Shown here: positions 34,735-44,670 of the stretch, in pieces | Layout: every line of letters starts with the position of its first letter | Position numbering within the stretch: position 1 is the first letter of the stretch | Assembly: GCF_963924675.1 (NCBI RefSeq) | Contig: NC_089226.1 | Span: 51,229,124 to 51,293,123, forward strand | Length of the DNA: 64,000 nt | Origin: Phocoena phocoena | Taxonomy: Eukaryota; Chordata; Mammalia; Artiodactyla; Phocoenidae | Reading direction: 5' to 3' | Program-made: the position numbers and the translations under genes | Notes under the pieces: generated by a model | What the model was told of the DNA's origin: nothing | What the model saw: the letters and a program-made list of their open reading frames with translations, nothing else | Databases searched by the model: none

Positions 34735-34900
34735 TGTAGACCCCTATTAAGTACGTATCTCTCTCGTTCTATTTTGTATGATAGTTATTTGCTGACAAGT
34801 CTTATCTCCCTTATGCAATATACTCTCCTTCAAAGTAGGATTCATATCTGATTCATCACTGCTTTCACCAGCATAGCACAAAACTTATATGTACATTTCT
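34735..34900 (+). repeat. L2 3' remnant
   Basis: 'atactctccttcaaagtaggattcatatctgattcatcactgctttcaccagcatagcacaaaac' follows the L2 3' end. Confidence 0.6.
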
Positions 34901-34914
34901 CAATTTACAATTGA

Positions 34915-35065
34915 CCTTCACAGGTGTTAACCTCATTAAATCCTCATCATAACCTTTTGAGAATGGCTTACTCATTGTTCCCTACCTGAAAATAAACTAA
35001 TTGAGTTACAGAAAGATTAAATGACTGGTAAATGGAAAATCTAGGGCATGAACACAGGAATTCTT
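34915..35065 (-). repeat. MIR remnant, antisense
   Basis: 'ctcattaaatcctcatcataaccttttgagaatgg' then 'actaattgagttacagaaagattaaatgactgg' is a diverged MIR reverse complement. Confidence 0.6.
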
Positions 35066-35093
35066 CTTAACAGAATTGTTGGTGACTTAGAAA

Positions 35094-35270
35094 TGTTCTA
35101 TATCTGCCCTATCTCATAATTTAGCTACTAGCCACATGTGGTTATTAAGCACTTGAAATGTGGCTAGTGCAACTGAAAAATAGAATTTTAAATTTTATTT
35201 AATTTAAATCAATTTAAGTTTAAATAGCCATGTGTAGCTAGGGGCTGCCATTTGGACAGCACAGCTCTAT
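35094..35270. mobile_element. palindromic hAT-like DNA transposon remnant (MER type, unnamed)
   Basis: The left part (TTAGCTACTAGCCACATGTGG, about 35121-35141) is mirrored by the right part (CATGTGTAGCTAGGGGCTGCC, about 35229-35249). The right side ends 'tttggacagcacagctct', a familiar end of a mammalian MER-type hAT element, and 'agcacttgaaatgtggctagtgcaac' lies in the middle. The family name is not certain. Confidence 0.65.
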
Positions 35271-35275
35271 GTTAT

Positions 35276-35688
35276 GATATCTCATCACTATTGCTTATTA
35301 AATGGGCCCCAAATAAGCACATGAGTACGTTGGGGGATTATTCCATCATTATGCTATTCATACATGATTTTGGGTTCTATTGTCAGTTACATTCTTGAAA
35401 TATTTTGTTTATAGACCTTAATGAAACTCATACATTTTTTTTACCATATTGTGCCCCCCAAAATGTTCAATCATAATTGACTTTCCTCATGAAGACATAC
35501 ATTCTTTAAGCTTTTAGAGCATTGTTGTAACAGCAATTTAATATGTTTGAAATGATTTTTTTATTATATTACCTATAAATTTTTAAAAGTTAATAATCTT
35601 ATGAATGGTATTGCTTTTACTTTAAATTAGCCAGAATATCACATTCTCCATGCATTCTATGACAAGTCATTAAATAAATACATGTTGA
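35276..35688. other. no recognised feature
   Basis: AT-rich DNA between two old transposons, with no signal. Confidence 0.5.
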
Positions 35689-35689
35689 G

Positions 35690-36065
35690 TGGATTAGTTT
35701 CCTAGGACTGCCATAACAACATATCATATACCAAGTGGCTCAAATAACAGAAATTTATTTTCTCACAGTTCTGGAGGCTGGGAGTCCAAGATCAAGTTGT
35801 CTGCAGGGTTGGTTTCCTCTGAGGCCTCTCTCCTTGGCTGGCAGATGGTTATCCCTCTGGGTACAAGCACCTCTGGTGTCTCTCTGTATGTCTTTATATC
35901 TCCTCTCCTTATTAAGCTGGATTAGTGCCCACCCTAAGAGCCTCATTTGAAGTGAACCGCCTCTTTAAAGGCCCTAACTCAAATACAATCACATTCTGAG
36001 TTCCTGGGGTTGGTTTAGGCTTCAACATATGAATTTCAGGAGTGGGGCACAATTCAGCCCATAAC
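35690..36065 (-). repeat. MLT1/MST-type LTR (ERVL-MaLR), antisense
   Basis: 'ggattagtttcctaggactgccataacaac', 'caaataacagaaatttattttctcacagttctggaggctggg', 'gaaccgcctctttaaaggccctaactcaaatacaatcacattctgag' and 'cacaattcagcccataaca' give the whole LTR in reverse. It is the best preserved MLT1-like copy here and is a solo LTR. Confidence 0.88.
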
Positions 36066-36735
36066 ATCACCCTTCCAGACCCTCTTATTTCTTTGTCTGT
36101 TTTTTACAGGCACTCCTGAAGAGTGGTCTAAGAACAAAATTGGAGAGCATTAAATCATTTTTATAACTATCATGCACTTTTTAAGTGTGCAGTCTGATAC
36201 AAGAGATGTTTGATTTAGACAAAACACTTTTCTTCTTCAAATCTTTATAAGACAGAAAAGTAAGTGGAAAATGCCAGAGGCCAATCATTAATTTCCAACA
36301 AGCATTTTAAAGTACAATGGCCTATAATTTTTTATCAGGGCTCTTAAAATGTTAATCATTTTATTTTCTGTGCTAAAAATGTAATTATCATTAAATTTAA
36401 TCCTGCAGGCTAAACATTTTTAAAGTATATTTCTTCCTGCACATGTACTTCTGATTTTAACATTTGTTTTCTTAGGATAAGTTTCAACCAATGAAATATT
36501 TGAAACTTGCTTTATATGCCAGCAGTATTTTTTTTTAACTTTTGAAACTTAAAATAAAAGGCACATGTTGGTAAGTAACAGTGGAATGCCATAAAAGATT
36601 GGCCTTATCCAACATTAACCTGTGTTAATTTTGTCTATACCAGACACTAAATGATTAAATGCATGATATGCTAATAAAGGGGAAAGTAATAATGACATAA
36701 CATTCAGATCTTTAGTGGCTCACATCTTCAAATGG
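36066..36735. other. repeat-free AT-rich segment
   Basis: I see no repeat here. Several TAATCATT/ATTA-type motifs occur (for example near 36290, 36352 and 36380), which would suit homeodomain binding, but such motifs are also common in AT-rich DNA. It may or may not be conserved non-coding DNA. Confidence 0.35.
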
Positions 36736-36739
36736 AGAG

Positions 36740-36850
36740 GCAGTGTGGAAATAGTCCCAGTTGGAGCGAGAGTCATGCTCTTAACACTTCCTAGCTGAGT
36801 GATTCTGAGTAAGTTACTCAATCTCTCTGAGCCCTGGGTTTCATACATTC
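36740..36850 (+). repeat. MIR remnant
   Basis: 'ttcctagctgagtgattctgagtaagttactcaatctctctgagccctgggtttcat' fits the MIR sense core. Confidence 0.75.
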
Positions 36851-37735
36851 ATGAAACCCAGGTACTAGGACCCTTATCTCCTATTTTCTTTAATCCCATT
36901 ATGGTGTCTATAGCTTCTTTCTGGTGGAATTAAAAGTCCTAGAGAAAAATCAGCCTAGCTGATCATTGAGATGGCTTTTTTTTTTTACCGTATCAATGAC
37001 CGTATCAGTGGTGATTTTGCTCTGAATAGAAAGTGAGTTGGTTAGTCCCTTCCCTTTACCAAGTGAGCACAAATATTGGAAACCTAGAAAATGACTTTTA
37101 CTCAACAAGTAACTCTAAGCTCTCAGTATTATTGTCTTACAACATTATTATCTAAGTCTTAAAAGAGTTGGAATTTTGGAGTCTTGGTATGACTGGTCTA
37201 GCCAGTCTCTTTTCCTAATTGTCTAGTTCTGTTGCACTTATCACATGGATAAGGCCTCAATAACCCTTCTACTGTGGGACATCATATTTTGTCCCTCAAA
37301 TTTCCTGAGAGGTGCCACTATATCTTTATCAAATTTCTACTTCCCCTTCTTCCTAGAGCCTGGGTCCTTTTAAACTTAAATCTCCTACCTCTTCCTTTAT
37401 CCACTCCTCTTTCAGGCCATAGCCTTTCCTGCAACTATTATTGTTGGAAACTTTCAGGCCTCCAAACTCAAGTACGAGTGACAGTTTCTCGTTATTCACA
37501 GAGGAGGGCAGGGGAGATGGATATAGGGAAGGCAGTTACTTAGGATACCCTGCTTTTCTTTTTCTTTTCTTCTTTCTAAATTTCTTTGATCATCCTCAGA
37601 GAACTGGAAAAAATATAAACGTTACATTTAAGGGGCGTGTGAATTTATCTCCTACCAATAGTCCTCTCCTGTTTAATAGTGAAGATTTGTACCCGCTTCG
37701 TTAACATAATTTGGAAGCAGTTTTGCAAAAAGCCC
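36851..37735. other. no recognised feature
   Basis: Unique-looking DNA. Open frames below 90 codons at 37274-37704 have no recognisable motif and overlap each other. Confidence 0.5.
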
Positions 37736-37738
37736 AAG

Positions 37739-38012
37739 TGCAAGCTTATGACCTACACTTGGGAACTTCTCATTCATGAGGAGTAATTTCAATCCCCTAT
37801 TCCTGTGATGAATGGGGACTGAGCGGGTTGCTGAACACAACTTGTCCCACTTAGAAGTTGGTGGGGGGATGCTGACCCCTCAGGGATCACACAACTAGTT
37901 AGCATGCCAGAGTCTCATTCGGTATAGGAATTAACCAGACAAACATTTCCACGAATTAAGAATGCACACCACCCACAGAATCAAGAAAGAGCTATCAACC
38001 TGTTGATCCTGT
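37739..38012 (-). pseudogene. 18S ribosomal RNA pseudogene fragment, internally deleted
   Basis: On the minus strand this is a diverged piece of the 3' part of 18S rRNA. Plus-strand blocks that equal the rRNA complement include GCAAGCTTATGACC (37740-37753), a GAATGGGG block ending near 37817, CACACAACTAGTTAGCATGC and CCAGAGTCTCATTCG (about 37890-37921), GGAATTAACCAGACAAA and GAAAGAGCTATCAACCTGTT. Between about 37817 and 37826 roughly 100-115 bases of 18S are missing, so the copy has an internal deletion. Substitutions are spread throughout, so it is not a functional rRNA gene and no other rDNA is present. It could be an old retroposed fragment, but I see neither a tail nor a target duplication. 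Confidence 0.9.
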
Positions 38013-38540
38013 TCACCACCAGGCAAACTCCAGGATCTGAGTGATATAGAAGCAAAGAACAACAATAACAAAAACCTGTATATTCACTTAGTATTGGATG
38101 GGGCCATGCCCAAGCTCCTGGCTCAGGTTTTGTTTTAGATTTCATTTCTTTGTTTTACATTTCTTCTACTGATTTCACTTTTCATAATTAAAAATATCAC
38201 TAAAAAAATAGAATTTTTGCTTTATTATTTGAAAGGGAAACAACACAAATTGAGAAATATTCAGTTAGCATTATTATTAATCATAAATGATGAAAATATT
38301 ATAGTACTTGCGGGAAAGATTAAAACAGGCAACTCTGGGTAATTTTTTTAAAAGCAGACTGCTATTTCACATATATTCGTAACAAATATTTCTAGTACAT
38401 TTACTTATTGATACCATCTATATGTGAGTTAATGGGAAGGTCAGAGGGGTATATTTCAAGACTAATACTGTTGAATGTATATCTGCAGTAGTAATTCATG
38501 TCTGCCTGCACTTGGCTACATGATTATTAGGAATGGTCCA
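38013..38540. other. no recognised feature
   Basis: AT-rich DNA to the right of the rRNA fragment; its origin is unknown. Confidence 0.45.
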
Positions 38541-38625
38541 ATGTGTGATAATAGTAGCTGCCATTTATTGGGTGTGCCTACCATGAACCAGGAAATATAA
38601 GTACAGCAATTGTGTCATAGGAAAT
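38541..38625 (-). repeat. MIR/L2 tail remnant, antisense
   Basis: 'gctgccatttattgggtgtgcctaccatgaaccagg' resembles the reversed MIR/L2 tail. Confidence 0.5.
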
Positions 38626-39485
38626 AGAATTCTCCCCCAGAGGTTCAGATGAAGCAGCTTTAGTGAATGGACTTTAATGGATTTACAGATGTGTTGGCAA
38701 AGTTAAGGGAACAAACAAGCATGGTGAGTCACCCAGAGACTAGAAATGATGGCAAGGGCTTACCACTTGTAGGATTAAAGAGAAGGAGAATAAATAGAGT
38801 ATCAAACCTCACTGAGAACGTGAAACTGCCCAGCTCTGGCTTCAAATCTCTCTTTTTTTCCCCTAACAATTAGATGCCTATCTTATGGATTTATCACTTC
38901 TTAAATAAAATTATATTGATTTATGCACCTTTTTTATTTCTTCCCGGGGGTTGGAACACAGGAACTCTTTGATATTTATCTTTAAAGCCCTAGGAGTGCT
39001 CAGTCTGAGTTTTGCCCCATAGCAGGGGCACAGCATTTAATTAAGAATGAATGAATAAGTTAATTCAGAGTGTGTCTGATGCCCTTTAAAAGCTCCTATT
39101 ATAAGAAAATCTCTTTAGTAATCTCTGCCGACATTCTTCTATAGAGAAAATTTGTTTTATGAAAATGAAGTAGAGTTTCTATTTTAACCTTGCAAAGAAG
39201 AGGTCTTGAGAAATAAATAATAGATAATATACCTTTGCTGTATATAAAACAATCTGAATAACTAGTGCCTTAAAAGCTGGAATCTTTTAAGAAGGCACCT
39301 TAGAAACACCAATACCATTCTTGGCATTCAGGTCAGCTAGACTTAGATGGTGTTTCTTTCAGATATACAGTTTCTATCATTGGGTGAATGAAATTTTTCC
39401 TTTCTAATTTTAAATTAGTACTAAGAACAAGTTCCTCATCTGTAAAATGATGGCTGTTTTGTTCAATCATCTGAAGCTTATTTTG
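38626..39485. other. mostly unique DNA
   Basis: No gene is visible. An L2-tail-like sequence lies at about 38990-39060 ('catagcaggggcacagcatttaattaagaatgaatg'). A short MIR-like core is at about 39425-39450 ('gttcctcatctgtaaaatgatgg'). Confidence 0.45.
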
Positions 39486-39487
39486 AT

Positions 39488-39872
39488 GTTTGGCATAGGG
39501 TGTCCAGCAATGTAGCTTGCTGGTCATTTAGTGGAGCTGGGTCTTAGCGTTGAGATGGAGATGTCTGGGAGAGCTTTTTCCGTTTGATATTATGTAAAGC
39601 CAGGAGGTCTCTGGTGGACAAATGTCCTGAATTCGGCTCTCCCACCTCAGAGGCACAGGCCTGACACCTGGCTGGAACACCAAGACCCCATCAGCCACAC
39701 GGCCAGGTGTGTGGTGAGTTTTGTGGCTTTTGGGAAGTCTGAGGTCTTCTGCCAGCATTCAGCAGGTGTTCTGTAGGAGTTTTTCCACATGTTTGTGTAT
39801 TTCTGATGTATTTGTGGGGAGGAAGGTGATCTCCATGTCTTATTCCTACACCATCTTGAAGGTCTCTGGTTC
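39488..39872 (-). mobile_element. L1 5' UTR fragment, antisense, without the rest of the element
   Basis: Read on the minus strand it runs from 'accttcaagatggtgtagg' through 'aataagacatggagatcaccttcc' and 'gacatctccatctcaacgctaagaccc' to 'ggacaccctatgccaaac', which I recognise as the 5' UTR region of cetartiodactyl L1. Neither ORF1, ORF2 nor a 3' end follows. No target duplication is visible. L1 copies normally lose the 5' end, so this shape is unusual and points to later deletion or rearrangement. Confidence 0.65.
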
Positions 39873-39884
39873 TGTCAGGGATTT

Positions 39885-40030
39885 TTATGTGGTATAAAAA
39901 TAACAAAATAGAGTGAGGGGATAAGATATGATGTGAGGTGTTATTTTAAATCGGGTGGAGAGAGAAGGCCTCTGTTGGGAGGAGACATTCCAACCGAGAC
40001 TTTAATAAAGTGAGGAGAGTGCTGAGCAGT
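39885..40030 (-). repeat. old L2-like repeat, antisense
   Basis: 'tgttattttaaatcgggtggagagagaaggcctctgttgggaggagacattccaaccgagactttaataaagtgaggagagtg' is the purine-rich interior seen in other antisense copies of this type. Confidence 0.55.
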
Positions 40031-40176
40031 TATTGAAAAATAAATACCAGGTTAAGGGATTGGCAATGTATTTAAAATAGATAAAATAAATATAAGAAAG
40101 GATTCCATTGAGAAATTGAGTTAAATACAATGCATAAAAAATGTTGTAATTATAATAGATATGTAAATTTATATTG

Positions 40177-40644
40177 TGTATTGGTTTCTTAGGGCTGAGG
40201 AACAAATTACCACAAACTATGTGGCTTAAAATAACAAAAATTCTTTTCTCACAGTTTTGGAGCTTAGAAGTCTGAAATCAAGGTGTCAGCATAGCCATAC
40301 TCCCTCTGAAATTCTTGTTGTTTTCTTCGCTAGCTTCTGGTGATTCACTGGCAACCTTTGGTGATTCTTGGTTTGAAGCTGCATAAAAATTCAATCTCTG
40401 CGTTCTCCCCATGTGTCTCTGTCTTCATATGGCATCTCATAATGATGTCAAATTGCTTTAGGGATCCACCCTACTTCGGTAGGACCTCATCTTAATTAGT
40501 TACATCTGCAATGACTTTTTTACCAAATTAGGGACACATTCAGAGGTACTTCAACGTATCTTTGTGTGTGCGCGCACGTGTGTGTGTGTGCGCGTGCATG
40601 TGTGTGTGTGTGTGTGGTGGGGGGACACAACTGAATGGATAGCA
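40177..40644 (-). repeat. MLT1-type LTR, antisense, with an internal microsatellite
   Basis: 'tgtattggtttcttagggctgaggaacaaattaccacaaactatgtggcttaaaataac' to 'gtaggacctcatcttaattagttacatctgcaatgactttt' and 'ggggggacacaactgaatggatagca' cover the LTR in reverse. A TG/CG run of about 55 bases (40563-40618) replaces the short stretch expected between 'acgtatctt' and 'ggggggacaca'. Confidence 0.82.
40563..40618. repeat. (TG)n/(CG) alternating purine-pyrimidine microsatellite
   Basis: The run reads tgtgtgtgcgcgcacgtgtg and continues with GCGCGTGCATGTGTG. Purine-pyrimidine alternation is almost unbroken with several CG steps, the sequence type most prone to form Z-DNA. Confidence 0.9.
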
Positions 40645-40664
40645 AGGTGTTATTATGGAAAGGA

Positions 40665-40902
40665 ATTTCTTTTTTTAATATATATATTTTAATTAATTTT
40701 TATTGGAGTATAGTTGATTTACAGTGTTGTGTTAGTTTCAGATGTACAGCAAAGTGAATCAGTTATACATATAGATATATCCACTCTTTTTAGATTCTAT
40801 TCCCATAATGGTCATTACAGAGTATTGAGTAGAGTTTCCTGTGCTATACAGTAGGTACGTATTAGCTATCCATCCTATATATAGTAGTGTATAAGATTTC
40901 TT
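40665..40902 (-). mobile_element. short antisense L1 3' end
   Basis: About 40672-40895: 'tttttattggagtatagttgatttacagtgttgtgttagtttcag', 'gtgctatacagtaggtacgtattagctatcc' and the end 'tagtagtgta' are L1 3' UTR in reverse. A 7-bp match ATTTCTT (40665-40671 and 40896-40902) may be the target duplication. Confidence 0.88.
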
Positions 40903-41336
40903 ACCTTGATAGTCTTTTTTAAGGGAAGTCAGAAGAGTTAGGAATGGATGACAGAGGAGACTAATGACTATTTTTCCTTTTGGGGGAAATATTTTTTCAG
41001 TGTGTCTTAGGTTAAAAGTAGGATTCTACAAGGCAAAATAAATCTGGATCTTTGATAAACTTTAAGTAAAGTTCTAGAATCATTTTTTCCTCACAGGATT
41101 AAAAAAAAGAAGAGCTGTTTTAATTCTAGCATCTAGATCATTAGAAGCATGTCAAAGGAAACATTTTTAATTTGAAGTATAAATCTAGCTATGGTGAATT
41201 GAAAGAAATATTCTACTTATGCCTGAGGTCAAAGATGAGGTTAAACTAAATAATGATTGAGAATAATTAAAAACTGAGAACAATATTAAATTATATCTAA
41301 AGCACCGGGTTCTTTAAAAAAGCATTCATGGACTAT
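40903..41336. other. no recognised feature
   Basis: AT-rich DNA between an L1 and a SINE. Confidence 0.5.
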
Positions 41337-41566
41337 CTACAATTTTTTTTTTTTTTTTTTTTTTTTTTTGCCGTACGCGGGCCTCTCACTGTTGTGGCCT
41401 CTCCCGTTGCGGAGCACAGGCTCCGGACGCGCAGGCTCAGCGGCCATGGCTCACGGGCCCAGCCGGTCCGCGGCATGTGGGACCCGGACCGGGGCACGAA
41501 CCCGTGTCCCCTGCATCGGCAGGTGGACTCTCAACCACTGTGCCACAAGGGAAGCCCTACAACTCT
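41337..41566 (-). mobile_element. CHR-type SINE, antisense
   Basis: A 28-base T run (41342-41369), then CCGTACGCGGGCCTCTCACTG and the antisense body, ending CACAAGGGAAGCC. Compared with the other copies it lacks about 6 bases (ATCTTC) after GCATGTGGG. The flank CTACAA (41337 and about 41557) suggests a short or degraded duplication. It is little diverged and probably young. Confidence 0.95.
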
Positions 41567-41622
41567 TCTTAAGGCTATACTTTTTCATCAAAAGTTCGAT
41601 TTTTTCTGTTTTTTCATGTGAG

Positions 41623-41668
41623 TGTATGCATGTGTATGTGTGTGAATGCCTGTGTGTGTGTGTTTTTT
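41623..41668. repeat. imperfect (TG)n repeat
   Basis: Interrupted TG/TATG units (gtgtatgcatgtgtatgtgtgtg) ending in a T run. Confidence 0.85.
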
Positions 41669-41764
41669 TTTAAATAAGGCAAAGTGAACAATTATATAGA
41701 TTACTTTATAAAGCCACGACTGTTGCAATATTGAATCTAGTATGGAAGAAAAGTCAGGATATTT

Positions 41765-41930
41765 GGAACCAGAAAGTGAATTTCTGCTCAACCACCACAT
41801 ATCTGCCTGTTCTTGGAAAAATTATCTCAGCCTCTGTAACAAAGTCGTCTCATTTGTCAGGGTTGGTAAGAGGATTAAATAACTGAGATATAGCACTTGT
41901 CTCTGATATAACTTAGGTTATCTATGAATT
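41765..41930 (+). repeat. MIR remnant
   Basis: 'ggaaccagaaagtgaatttctgctcaaccaccacatatctgcctgttcttgg' and 'cgtctcatttgtcagggttggtaagaggattaaataactgag' follow the MIR sense strand. Confidence 0.7.
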
Positions 41931-42109
41931 TTAATTCTCTCCCTCTCTAGTAATAGTTTACTCTAATTATAGCTGAATTGCCAAGGAGGAAGTAACTTTT
42001 TCAAAACTAAGCCAATGCAATTATATTAAAAAAAATTGATTGTAAGCCACCTCTGTATCTTTCAGAGTGCCTAGAAAAATTCTCCATTTCAACTATGTGT
42101 TGAAAGAGT

Positions 42110-42570
42110 GAATGATCATAACAGGAACTTACCCCAGCAAAATTAGATCCCTTAGTCTTCAGGGACTCTTAAAAAGTCTTCCCAACAACATAACAGTATC
42201 TCTCCATGATTTTCCTGCTCTTAAATGTTATCACTTTTTCTCACCTTGTCATCTGCAGTGGTTCCATTCTTGCCTGCATCTAATTAACTCTCTACATCAT
42301 AACCAGGGTGAGCTTTTAAAATACAAGTTAGTTGTCACCACTTTCCTCCTTACGAGCTACCAAAGAATTCCTATTGCCCTAGAGTGCAATATAAAATGCT
42401 TTTCACAGTCCTGAGGGCTCTATAAGCCCTGGCATTTGCTTACCACCCTGCCCTCATTTCACATCACTCATCCTCATGTTCATTGGCCCCTGTTTCTAGA
42501 TTTCAAACACAAGACCAGTTTTGCTTGGTCCTTTGATCTTGTGTTAACTTGGCTTTCTCTCTACTAGATC
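42110..42570 (+). repeat. L2 fragment, sense
   Basis: 'agggtgagcttttaaaatacaagttagttgtcaccactttcctcc' followed by 'gagtgcaatataaaatgcttttcacagtcctgagggctctataagccctggcatttg' and 'tgccctcatttcacatcactcatcctcatgttcattgg' keeps the order of L2 3' ORF and UTR DNA. Confidence 0.7.
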
Positions 42571-42589
42571 AGCCCATAATTTCAATTAT

Positions 42590-43190
42590 CCATTCATTCC
42601 TTTACCCATTTATTAAAAAAAAGTATTTATTGAGTATCTCCTGTATGTTAGGCATGGTTTCAGGAGTTGTTGACACAGCTGTAAGCAAAAGAGACAGTAA
42701 ACCCTGCTCATGTGTGGCTTTAGTCTGTAGGGAAATATTGACAATACAAATAAACAAATAAATAAACAGTACATAGGAGGTGATGAGTGCTACGGGGAAA
42801 AATAAAGCAGGAAAGGCGTTTAAGGAGAACTGCAGATGAGGTACTCATCATTTTACCATCTGAAATGAATATTTTAAATAGTGTGGCAGGAAAGGGCTCC
42901 TTGGTAAAATGAGTAAAGGTCTGAAAGAAGTGACAGAGTGAGGCATGCTGATATTGGCAAGAAAAGCAGTCCTGGCAGAGAGAACTGCTAATGTAAAGAC
43001 TGAGGTAGGAGATTGATCAAGGTACATAAGCTGGAGCTTCATAATAGATGTATAAGAGAAGGAAATTCGATCAGAGGTATAATGGTGTGGAGATACTGCT
43101 GGATTTTGTAGGACCTTCTGACAACTTTGCACTTCATTCCAAGTGAGATGGAGAGCCATTGGTAGGTTTTGAAACACTGAGTGACTGATA
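42590..43190 (-). repeat. L2-like repeat, antisense
   Basis: 'cccatttattaaaaaaaagtatttattgagtatctcctgtatgttaggcatggtttcagg' is the reversed tail. The interior 'gatgagtgctacggggaaaaataaagcaggaaagg', 'ctgacaactttgcacttcattccaagtgagatggagagccattgg' follows. With the sense copy just to the left, two L2 pieces lie in opposite orientation. Confidence 0.7.
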
Positions 43191-43855
43191 AAACCAATGT
43201 TTTCAGACTGTAGGATGGTTCTTCCTTATCATGACAAATATTTGTTGAATGACTGAATACAGTTAATGGACTTTGTTTAAAAAAAATGTGTATCCACTTT
43301 CAAGCTACTACTTACTCTTGTGTTATGTAATGTTGAAGCAGTAAAATAAACCCAATCCATAGATTTGCTATTGAACCTGAGTAAACTAACTTATCTTTAG
43401 CGAATGCATATAAAGTATCTAAGAGTTAGCATGCTGCCTGTTACCCCTTTGTCTTTCCTAGATTAACATGCCAAGTACTAAGAAGCTAGACTTCATAAGC
43501 TTTTGTTTCCAATTTCTGTGCTCACTGTGAAAATGATACCAAAGCTCTGAAGTAAAAATTACTTGACATTCCATTTCATGGCACTGTTTCCTGAAAGATT
43601 GAGAAGACCCAGGCAGTGTAGAAAATCTTTACTGTGTCATATTTTTTTCTGTTTCTTCCACTGAGCATAGGGGCTTTCAAATGAAGAATAGCTTTATTTC
43701 TTCCTGAGAAGAAGCTGAGTGATATCTCTTCACACCTCTGATGTTAGCATTTCACAGTTAAACAACTCTGCTTTTCTCTATGATATTTAAAACAGTCTGA
43801 ATCCATGCTATTATTTAGTTAAAGCAACAATAACTGGGGACATAGATAATTTGGT
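43191..43855. other. no recognised feature
   Basis: Unique-looking DNA, no signal. Confidence 0.5.
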
Positions 43856-43859
43856 ATTT

Positions 43860-44085
43860 AGTGCAGTGGGGAGAAATAAATGGGCTTTGGAAACAGATTT
43901 TAGTTTGAATTCTTGCTTTGTCATTTACTCATGCTGTCATAATTGTCAAGTTATTCCCACTTAAGGGCATTTTTATCTAGATAAAAAGAGTAAATAGTGT
44001 TTGTTGATTTAATGATATAATGTAAATAAAGCACTTACTGTAGTCCCCATCACATAGGTTTTCAGTAATTGTTACTCTTTTTGTA
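43860..44085 (+). repeat. MIR remnant
   Basis: 'tgggctttggaaacagattttagtttgaattcttgctttgtcatttactcatgctg' through 'aagcacttactgtagtccccatcacataggttttcagtaattg' follows MIR in sense. Confidence 0.7.
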
Positions 44086-44159
44086 GTTAATGATGCTGTT
44101 AGCCCAACTTTTCCTGGTTATCCTCTCTCAAAGACTTCACCTTGTTCCTTTTAATTTCA

Positions 44160-44300
44160 TTGAGGTACAGGTATCCTCACTTTTCCAGAGCTGGTTTTAT
44201 GTCACTTTGTTTTTATGAAAGACCTACATTAGTACCTGTCTTTACTAACTAAAAGAAATCCAAAGAATATTTTTGCTTTTATGACAAAACAAAGGTAATT
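44160..44300 (+). repeat. old interspersed repeat, family not named
   Basis: 'aggtatcctcacttttccagagctggttttatgtcactttgtttttatgaaagacctacattagtacctg' reminds me of a known low-copy mammalian repeat that I cannot name. Confidence 0.4.
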
Positions 44301-44489
44301 GTTTCTTTACTTTACACCATTTCAGCTTGTGAAAGTTTTCTTAGGAATATTCTATTTTTAGAGGTCTAGGGAAACCTGTATCTTGAAACCTAACCAAAGC
44401 AAGATATTCTTCGACAATTATTTCTTCTATCAAATATAAGGCAGGACATGGTAGTAACACAATAGAAAATACACAAAGTAATGTGTAAC

Positions 44490-44670
44490 CACAGAAAGAG
44501 TGATAGATTAGACAAGTTACTTCACCCATCTGTGCCTCGATTAATAAAATAAAGATAGTAATAATACTTTCTTTTCAGCTTTTTTTTTATGTCCGAAATG
44601 AGGTGATACACATAAAATCACTTTAAGAAGTGCCTGATAGATCATAAGTGTTGCATAATTATGAGACTTT
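44490..44670 (+). repeat. MIR remnant
   Basis: 'gacaagttacttcacccatctgtgcctcgattaataaaataaagatagtaataatac' and 'agaagtgcctgatagatcataagtgttgc' are the MIR 3' half. Confidence 0.75.
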
